A stretch of 11,910 bases of DNA from Pseudomonadota bacterium (GTDB lineage Bacteria > Desulfobacterota > Anaeroferrophillalia > Anaeroferrophillales > Tharpellaceae). A program made the position numbers and the translations under genes. Positions 6,979 to 11,910 of the stretch are shown piece after piece. Under the pieces are notes generated by a model that was not told the DNA's origin, did not search any database, and was given only the letters and a program-made list of their open reading frames with translations. Location: contig WFRP01000163.1 in NCBI GenBank assembly GCA_015486505.1, positions 1 to 11,910 on the forward strand. The letters are read 5' to 3'. Position 1 is the stretch's first letter; every line of letters begins with the position of its first letter.

Positions 6979-8282
6979 CGAATCTATCTTTACAGAGGAC
7001 AGTGAACTACTGGATTATAATTGCCAGTCTCGTTTTTGCTCTGCTGGTCGGAATTATCGCCGGTGTTACTGCCTTTTTTGAAGCGCAAGAGACTCAAGAT
7101 ACATTACTGCGCCAAATCGGTGAACTGGTCACACATTCTCAGGTTCCGAGTCTTACCGTAACCGGGGGTGATCCGGAAGAGCCCCTTATGGTTCAACGCC
7201 TGGACAGCAAGACCCGTAATCGCCTCAACCTCCCCCTGGATCATCCGGATGGGCTGTATACATTAAAATTTTATGGCAGTAAGTGGCGAACATTGATTTT
7301 AACTTCATCCCGAACCAGCCTCAAGCTGCCGGAACGTTTTGCGATTGCCCAGAAAACTGAATATCGCGACGAATTGGCCTGGGACAGTTCTCTCAATATT
7401 TTCCTGGCTATTCTGTTTTTAATTACCTTGTTGATCGGGCTGGTTCATTTTATAATTCGGCGCAGCTTCAAGCCCGTCAGTAAACTGGCCGTACAGGTCG
7501 ATCAACGTCAGGAAACTGATTTTACACCGTTGTCAGAAAATAACCTTCCGCAGGAAATCACCCCTTTTGTGGTCTCCATTAATCAACTTTTGCTCAGAAT
7601 TGAAAATGTTTTGCACCAGCAACGCCGCTTTGTTGCAGATGCCGCTCATGAACTGCGCACTCCGCTTACGGCATTATCTCTATTGACTGATAATCTCGCC
7701 CGCAGTCAGGATATCACTCAGATGAAAGAGCGTCTGCAGCCGTTGCAGGAGGGAATGCGACGAATGCAGAATCTGGTCAACCAACTTCTAAATCTGGCTC
7801 GAATGCAGGGTCAAGCACTAGCTGATCCGCAGCCAGTCGATATTGAGCTCAGAGCGCGGGAAATCATTGCCGAATTGTATCCTTTGGCTGAAGCAAATGC
7901 CATAGACCTGGGTATGCTTCGTTCTGAAAGTGTTGTACTTGCGGATAGTGAGGAAGGGCTAACTCTGCTTTTGCGCAATGCTATCAGTAATGCTTTACGC
8001 TATACCCCGGCTGCCGGACGGGTTGATGTCAGCCTTTTCATAGAAGGAAAAAAGGGCGTTATTCAGGTTCAGGACAACGGGCCTGGTATTCCGGAAAATG
8101 AGCTGGCACAGATGTTTATAGCTTTCCGTCGAGCCCCGGGAAACCGGGAGTCCGGCAGCGGTCTCGGTCTGGCAATCAGTCTTGAGATCGCGCGGAGAGC
8201 AGGCGGTGAAATCAGCTTGCGAAATCACCCTCAAGGTGGTCTTGTATTCACCTACAGCCAGCCTTTGTTCAGTTTATCCTGA
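6954..8282 (+). CDS. Membrane sensor histidine kinase (QseC/PmrB/TctE-like)
   Basis: The 442-residue protein has a transmembrane segment at about 20-41, a ~105-residue periplasmic sensor region and a second segment at about 146-168. A HAMP-like linker leads to the dimerisation domain with H232 in AAHELRTPLTAL. The ATPase domain shows the N box (RNAISNALRYTP, N346), G1 (DNGPGIP, 374-380) and G2 (GSGLGLAI, 401-408). All catalytic motifs are intact. The GTG start at 6954 overlaps the regulator gene by 25 bp and is preceded by GAGG at a spacing of 6, pointing to translational coupling. An alternative GTG at 7002 is poorly placed relative to its GAGG. The short periplasmic region is not notably acidic, so the signal (metal, peptide or other) cannot be read from it. 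Confidence 0.93.
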   Translation: MDGGQRAVTNLSLQRTVNYWIIIASLVFALLVGIIAGVTAFFEAQETQDTLLRQIGELVTHSQVPSLTVTGGDPEEPLMVQRLDSKTRNRLNLPLDHPDGLYTLKFYGSKWRTLILTSSRTSLKLPERFAIAQKTEYRDELAWDSSLNIFLAILFLITLLIGLVHFIIRRSFKPVSKLAVQVDQRQETDFTPLSENNLPQEITPFVVSINQLLLRIENVLHQQRRFVADAAHELRTPLTALSLLTDNLARSQDITQMKERLQPLQEGMRRMQNLVNQLLNLARMQGQALADPQPVDIELRAREIIAELYPLAEANAIDLGMLRSESVVLADSEEGLTLLLRNAISNALRYTPAAGRVDVSLFIEGKKGVIQVQDNGPGIPENELAQMFIAFRRAPGNRESGSGLGLAISLEIARRAGGEISLRNHPQGGLVFTYSQPLFSLS

Positions 8283-8327
8283 TCTCTGGACAAAAATACT
8301 CTCTCCATAAACCCATCGTTTCAAATT

Positions 8328-8353
8328 AAAGGGCCGCCCTAAAGGGGTCCTTT
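8328..8353 (+). terminator. Possible terminator hairpin after the kinase gene
   Basis: AAAGGGCC (8328-8335) pairs with GGTCCTTT (8346-8353), eight pairs with one G-U, around a 10-base loop. The following bases are CCTCTAGTTC, with only a poor U-tract, so any termination would be weak. It sits 45 bp after the kinase stop codon. Confidence 0.35.
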
Positions 8354-8374
8354 CCTCTAGTTCATAAGATTAAT

Positions 8375-8506
8375 GCGGGAACAGATCCCGCAACCCAAAA
8401 GAAAGTTACCGGCCCGCACCCAGGGGCACTTCCGCTGGTCGCAAATAAGTACTCTTATCAGAACATTTCTTGTTTTTTTGAACAAGAAATAACCTGTAAG
8501 GTACTA
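8375..8506 (-). repeat. Structured interspersed repeat, copy C (long form, inverted)
   Basis: Read on the minus strand it begins TTAGTACCTTACAGG at 8506 and ends TTCCCGC at 8375. Its long hairpin has arms ATTTCTTGTT/AACAAGAAAT. These carry three T and three A where copy D has four of each, so both arms changed together. It contains one CGGAAGTGCCCC module. It is the only copy in this orientation and lies 13 bp before the arnT box. Confidence 0.8.
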
Positions 8507-8519
8507 AAAAATCATAATC

Positions 8520-8551
8520 CTAATTTTACCCTAAGTTTCAGCCGATAAAAT
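8520..8551 (+). promoter_or_regulatory. Response-regulator-type box and -10 of the arnT promoter
   Basis: 8520-8538 reads CTAATTTTACCCTAAGTTT: CTAA half-sites starting at 8520 and 8531, an 11-bp period. It differs from the PepSY-gene box at one of 19 positions. Seven bases later is TAAAAT (8546-8551), a good -10 hexamer, and no good -35 exists, as expected for a promoter that needs an activator overlapping the -35 region. Confidence 0.68.
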
Positions 8552-8664
8552 CCGCCCGCAAGCTATTAATGGTAATAGAGATTAGCCATTGACAGGCACA
8601 CCTCACCCATAAATTCAACGATATCAGATATCTTGGAACAGGAGGGCGGCAACCGCTTCAGGTT
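8552..8664 (+). promoter_or_regulatory. Structured arnT leader with hairpin between SD and start codon
   Basis: Transcription should start near 8558, giving a leader of roughly 105 bases. An imperfect hairpin covers 8568-8590 (AATGGTAAT/ATTAGCCATT, nine pairs with one bulge), and GATATC occurs twice at 8620-8632. AGGAGG at 8640-8645 is a full Shine-Dalgarno sequence but lies 19 bases before the ATG. GCGG-CAA-CCGC at 8646-8656 can fold in that spacer and bring the effective spacing to about 8. Confidence 0.45.
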
Positions 8665-10395
8665 ATGAATCAACGGAACCAACAATTACCGTTTCATCGT
8701 AAATATCGTTATCAACTAATACTTTTAGCCCTGTTTTTAACCCTTTATATTCTGCCTCTGGGAGTCAGACCCCTGATTATCCCGGATGAGACCCGCTACG
8801 CCGAGATTCCCCGGGAGATGGTTGCTTCCGGGAACTGGGTTGCTCCTCGTCTGGATGGTATGCGTTATTTTGAAAAACCGATTTTCGGCTACTGGGTTCA
8901 TGCCCTCTCTCTCAAATTGTTTGGGGAAAATAACTTCGCTGTCCGTCTGCCGTCACCCCTGACAGTCGGTCTCTCGGCAATTTTAATCTTTTTTCTGATG
9001 TATCGTTCCGGGAGCCGGGAGGATGATTCGCAGCGTCAATGTGGTTGTGACGGACGTAATGCCGCCGGCTTTTTCGCCCCATTTATTTTTCTCGTTTGTT
9101 TCGAGATTTACGGGGTCGGTAATACCGCCGTGCTTGATAATCTGCTGGCTCTTTTTTTAACCGCCACGATCGCTTTTTTCTATTTTGCCAGCGAATCGAT
9201 TTCGGGTTCCGGTCGGGAAAAGATCTATCTTGTGCTTTCCGGTATTGCCTGTGGACTGGCCTTTATGACTAAAGGATTTCTGGCTTTTGCCGTGCCGGTT
9301 CTGACTCTGTCGGCCTATCTTGTCTGGGAGCGTCGTTACCGGGATCTTATGCGTATGAGTTGGCTGCCTCTGCTGGCAGCGTTGGTGGTTTCCCTGCCTT
9401 GGTGCATCATGATTCATATCAGAGAGCCGGACTTTTGGAATTTTTTCTTCTGGAACGAACATGTACGGCGCTTTATCGGCGTAAACGCTCAACACAAACG
9501 GCACTTTTTCTACTACTTTTTGACTGCACCGGGGATGATTATGCCCTGGACATTTGTTACGCCGACGGCCTTTATCGGTATTAAGAATCGTTTCCGGGAA
9601 TCGGGAAGTCAGGGACGTCTGATTCGTCTGGCTCTCTGCTGGATGATCTTGCCGTTTCTGCTTTTTTCCTGTGCCAAAGGCAAAATCCTCACCTATATTC
9701 TGCCCTGTTTTCCTCCGTTTGCCATCCTGATGGCTCTGGGTCTCATACAAGGTTTGAAAAAAAACCGACCGGTTAAATTTTTTAATCGCGGCGCTTTGAC
9801 TAATGCCATTCTCTTTGGCATAATTTTATTGGTTTTTATCGTTCTGCAACTGCTCGGCATCAATAACTTTCGACCTTACAGTCAACCCTGGAAGGTGCTG
9901 TTGGCAATCAATGCTTTAGTGGCCGCGATTATCATGTTTCAAATGGCAGCCCGAACCTCGGAAAAAACGCAGAAGGTAATCCTGCTGGGTCTGGCTCCCT
10001 GGCTACTGTTTATGTCGGCTCATTTTATTCTTCCTGATCTCACTATAGAGAAGAAAGCCCCGGGCGCCTTTCTGGCAAAATACCAGCCGAATCTTGATCC
10101 TGAAACAATAGTAATCACCGAGAAAAAAATAATCCGGGCCGTATGCTGGTATCTGAAACGGGATGATGTCTACATCCTCGGCCGCAGCGGAGAGCTTAAA
10201 TACGGTTTAACTTACAAAGAAACTGCCGGTCGTCAGTTCGATTTAGTACCGGCGGCTGAATTTATCAAGCGCCATCCGGGAAAAATCATCCTGATCGCAA
10301 GGATGAAGAAAATAAACAAATGGCGCAAATATCTGCCGCCGCCGATCTACAAAGATAATAATGGCAGTAAAGGATATTGCGTATGGAAATTTTGA
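8665..10395 (+). CDS. arnT: Undecaprenyl phosphate-aminoarabinose : lipid A transferase (ArnT)
   Basis: The 576-residue inner-membrane protein matches ArnT closely. It has PDETRYAEIPREM at 40-52 (D41/E42), RLDGMRYFEKP at 62-72 (E70, K71), a long first periplasmic loop, MTKGF in mid-protein, NEHVRRF, HKRHFFYY and AKGKILTYILPCFPP. ArnT transfers 4-amino-4-deoxy-L-arabinose from undecaprenyl phosphate to lipid A phosphates on the periplasmic face, lowering outer-membrane negative charge and giving resistance to polymyxin-type peptides. The donor pathway (arnABCDEF) is not in this window. At about residues 115-134 there is an unusual hydrophilic, Cys-containing loop (REDDSQRQCGCDG). ATG 8665 is the best start: there is no ATG, GTG or TTG in frame close upstream, and a Shine-Dalgarno sequence with a foldable spacer precedes it. 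Substrate assignment as Ara4N is by family resemblance. Confidence 0.88.
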   Translation: MNQRNQQLPFHRKYRYQLILLALFLTLYILPLGVRPLIIPDETRYAEIPREMVASGNWVAPRLDGMRYFEKPIFGYWVHALSLKLFGENNFAVRLPSPLTVGLSAILIFFLMYRSGSREDDSQRQCGCDGRNAAGFFAPFIFLVCFEIYGVGNTAVLDNLLALFLTATIAFFYFASESISGSGREKIYLVLSGIACGLAFMTKGFLAFAVPVLTLSAYLVWERRYRDLMRMSWLPLLAALVVSLPWCIMIHIREPDFWNFFFWNEHVRRFIGVNAQHKRHFFYYFLTAPGMIMPWTFVTPTAFIGIKNRFRESGSQGRLIRLALCWMILPFLLFSCAKGKILTYILPCFPPFAILMALGLIQGLKKNRPVKFFNRGALTNAILFGIILLVFIVLQLLGINNFRPYSQPWKVLLAINALVAAIIMFQMAARTSEKTQKVILLGLAPWLLFMSAHFILPDLTIEKKAPGAFLAKYQPNLDPETIVITEKKIIRAVCWYLKRDDVYILGRSGELKYGLTYKETAGRQFDLVPAAEFIKRHPGKIILIARMKKINKWRKYLPPPIYKDNNGSKGYCVWKF

Positions 10396-10431
10396 TTGGT
10401 GGATAAAATAAACCGATTTTAATCAGTGCAG

Positions 10432-10450
10432 CTAATATTACCCTAAGTTT
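10432..10450 (+). promoter_or_regulatory. Response-regulator-type box upstream of the PepSY gene
   Basis: The sequence CTAATATTACCCTAAGTTT repeats CTAA at 10432 and 10443 (11-bp period) and is identical to the arnT box except at one position. AGCC follows, as after the arnT box. The -10 is less clear; AAATAC or TACAGA around 10458-10466 are the candidates. The PepSY start codon lies about 70 bp downstream. Confidence 0.65.
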
Positions 10451-10520
10451 AGCCTGCAAATACAGACTCAGAAGCATACAATAAAGTGTGCTGAAAAAAA
10501 ATATTCGGAGACTACACATT

Positions 10521-10871
10521 ATGAAACATCACAAAAGATTTGCCGTTATTGCTGCGATTATTGCTATCGTTACCGGTATGGTATTAGTGTCTGAAGTCAA
10601 TGCCCAGGAGCAAAATGATGCATCCGGGGTCACAATGGCTGCAGTCTCGATAGATGAGGCGGCCGCAACCGCTCTGCAAGCTGTACCCGGGACCATATCG
10701 TCTATTAAATTTTCAGATGACGATGATATTGCCGTCTGGGAGATTGAAGTTGTCAATAATCTTAATCATACATACGATCTGGAGATTGATGCCGGTAACG
10801 GTGCGATTATAAAAAATGAAATCGACCGTAATGATGATGAAGGTGATCGAGATGATGACGACGAAGGATGA
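10521..10871 (+). CDS. Small exported PepSY-domain protein with acidic tail
   Basis: The 116-residue protein starts with a Sec signal peptide (MKHHKRFAVIAAIIAIVTGM..., likely cleaved after VNA at 28). It then has a single PepSY-type domain at about 41-98: SIDEAAATALQAVPG, the strand WEIEVV, and YDLEIDAGNGAII matching the family's 'vDA.tGeil' end. The C-terminal tail has runs of Asp/Glu (DDEGDRDDDDEG), which could bind divalent cations. The ATG at 10521 is preferred because GGAG lies 10 bases upstream and a signal peptide begins there; a GTG at 10488 in the same frame has no such support. Its TGA overlaps the next start (ATGA at 10868-10871). The box at 10432-10450 suggests control together with arnT. 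Small PepSY proteins often sit beside envelope-stress two-component systems; a regulatory role here is inferred. Confidence 0.8.
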   Translation: MKHHKRFAVIAAIIAIVTGMVLVSEVNAQEQNDASGVTMAAVSIDEAAATALQAVPGTISSIKFSDDDDIAVWEIEVVNNLNHTYDLEIDAGNGAIIKNEIDRNDDEGDRDDDDEG

Positions 10872-11682
10872 TTAACAGATTGAAAAGGTCTTTGTTCTGC
10901 TGTCTTGTTCTTAGCTTATTTCCCGTTTTCAGCCCACTCCAGGCGGCCCCCTCCCCTTGGAGTGGGTTGACCCGGGCAGCAACCCTCTGCTGATGTCACC
11001 CGGCTATTTTCGCATCATCGAGCAACGGGATGGTAACCGAGTATTGCTGGCACAAAAAATGGGTGAATTCAAATAATATAGTGCGCCAATTTGCTGGGGT
11101 ACTCTGGTTAAGAATAAATTTGAATCAGGTCGGGAGTTTCGCCAAAGTCGTAATATCTTTTCGCTCTATAATTTCAACTTAAGTCCTTTTGGCAAAAACC
11201 ATCTTCTGATTGTTGATGAGTATGGTAACCTTGCGGGATTTAATGCCAAAACTTCTGAACGGATACTCAGCGCGGATGCCCAATATGGTATTTTTGATGA
11301 AAGCCCCTACAAACAAAAACTCAAAGATGTTGAATATGAAGGAGGCTTTTCCACCAGTAAAACTACCGATACCCGCTATAGTGCTCGACGTTCTATTAAA
11401 CGTAATGACTGTCAGAAACAAATATTTATTATTAAAAAAGGTCACACTGTCAATCCCGATCTCAGTCGGAAAGCCCTGACTATGGTCAATGAGACTGAAG
11501 TTAGATACGGCCAGATTGTCGGTCTGCAGTGGCGTAATGAAGAGATTATTGAGAGCTGGAAATCGCTGAAATTTCCTCGGGATATTGTTGATTTTGCATT
11601 TACAGAAGATAAAGGTAAAGCGGTAATGGTGGTTCTAACCCGTAACCGTGATGGTAAATACGCTCTTGAATTACTGCATTAG
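10868..11682 (+). pseudogene. Broken gene for a secreted VCBS/FG-GAP-like protein
   Basis: The ATG at 10868 overlaps the PepSY stop codon and opens a clear signal peptide (MINRLKRSLFCCLVLSLF..., likely cleaved after LQA), but this frame stops after 40 codons at TGA 10988-10990. The homologous frame resumes one register over as LEWVDPGSNPLLMSPGYFRI, so a one-base indel in the C-run at about 10945-10957 explains the break. A second lesion, TAA at 11074-11076, interrupts that frame. Beyond it the frame is open to 11682 with NHLLIVDEYGNLAGFNAKT and a C-terminus GQIVGLQWRNEEIIESWKS, recalling beta-propeller VCBS/FG-GAP proteins. The final TAG falls within repeat copy D. The intact protein would have been periplasmic or outer-membrane associated. 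Two sequencing errors are an alternative explanation. Confidence 0.65.
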
Positions 11683-11810
11683 TACCTTACAGGTTATTTT
11701 CTTGTTTTTTTCGACAGCTTTTTTCAACTGTAAAAACAAGAAAATGTTCTGATAAGAGTACTTATTTGCGGGCCGAAAAGGCCCGATTGGGTTGCGGGAA
11801 CTGTTCCCGC
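11678..11810 (+). repeat. Structured interspersed repeat, copy D (short form)
   Basis: It begins ATTAGTACCTTACAGG inside the last codons of the broken VCBS-like gene. Its long hairpin is the best of the five: a perfect 14-bp stem ATTTTCTTGTTTTT/AAAAACAAGAAAAT. Next come CGGGCC-gaaaa-GGCCCG (11769-11785) and TGCGGGAA-ctg-TTCCCGCA (11793-11811). The last hairpin abuts copy E. The several strong hairpins could also end transcription from the PepSY unit. Confidence 0.8.
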
Positions 11811-11910
11811 ATTAGTACCTTACAGGTTATTTTCGGTTTTAAAAAACAAGAAAATATTCTGATAAAAGTACTTATTTGCGACCATCGGAAGTGCCCCTGG
11901 GTGCGGGCCG
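11811..11910 (+). repeat. Structured interspersed repeat, copy E (long form, cut by window edge)
   Basis: It is directly joined to copy D at ATTAGTACC. The inner stem is weaker (ATTTTC/GAAAAT plus TTTT/AAAA). It contains one CGGAAGTGCCCCTGGG module and runs off the right edge at GCGGGCCG, before the expected final hairpin. Confidence 0.75.

Noticed and set aside
9157..9750. 197-codon antisense ORF inside arnT
   Set aside because: The arnT frame has strong family motifs throughout this stretch. The antisense product is rich in Gln, Lys, Arg and His, as expected for a shadow of membrane-protein codons.
10391..10430. Weak inverted repeat after arnT as a terminator
   Set aside because: Pairing is short with G-U pairs and an AT-rich loop, and there is no U-tract. 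It would also lie directly before the PepSY box.
10488..10520. GTG start at 10488 for the PepSY protein
   Set aside because: It would place 11 residues before a good signal peptide, and the ATG at 10521 has its own GGAG.
11210..11479. Overlapping ORFs on both strands at 11179-11479
   Set aside because: They lie in other frames of the broken VCBS-like gene, whose own frame gives the family-like protein sequence.
5554..11910. Repeats as integron attC sites or a CRISPR array
   Set aside because: No GTTRRRY-type core, one copy is inverted, the genes between them form a coherent set, and unit length and spacing are unlike CRISPR repeats and spacers.

Overview
The window reads as chromosomal DNA from a Gram-negative bacterium. 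The evidence is an ArnT-type lipid A aminoarabinose transferase, an OmpR-class two-component pair with a periplasmic sensor, and exported proteins with Sec signal peptides. The style of the proteins (GlcD-like FAD oxidase, VCBS-type secreted protein, TctE/QseC-like kinase) fits the Desulfuromonadia/Desulfobacterota best. That placement is an impression from protein style, not a measured result.

Layout, left to right. (1) 1-1299, plus strand: the 3' part of a GlcD/D-lactate-dehydrogenase-like FAD oxidase, open at the left edge. (2) 5129 down to 1372, minus strand: an orphan ABC ATPase, a membrane-anchored calcineurin-like phosphoesterase and an ArnT/PMT-like glycosyltransferase, close enough to form one transcription unit. 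A 40-codon ORF with a good ribosome binding site (5212-5334) lies upstream of the ATPase. (3) 5335-6315: a gene-poor stretch with a response-regulator-like box, two tandem copies of a structured repeat and a separate inverted repeat. (4) 6316-8282, plus strand: an overlapping response regulator and histidine kinase pair. (5) 8283-8664: an inverted copy of the same repeat, then a box, a -10 element and a structured leader. (6) 8665-10395: arnT. (7) 10521-11682: a small acidic PepSY protein overlapping (ATGA) a broken gene for a secreted VCBS/FG-GAP-like protein. (8) 11678-11910: two more tandem copies of the repeat, the last cut by the window edge.

The most interesting reading is a compact envelope-modification regulon. 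Three near-identical 19-bp boxes, each made of two CTAA half-sites 11 bp apart, lie upstream of the ABC/phosphoesterase/glycosyltransferase unit (minus strand), upstream of arnT and upstream of the PepSY gene. The 11-bp direct-repeat period is typical of OmpR/PhoB/PmrA regulators, and the only such regulator visible lies between the boxes. I infer that this pair controls all three units, much as PmrAB controls arn genes, with the acidic PepSY protein as a possible periplasmic accessory. No box was found before the regulator itself.

The second unusual element is a five-copy, multi-hairpin interspersed repeat. The arms of its long hairpin differ between copies, but mostly change together so that pairing is kept. 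The copies flank the two-component pair in mirror-image orientation.
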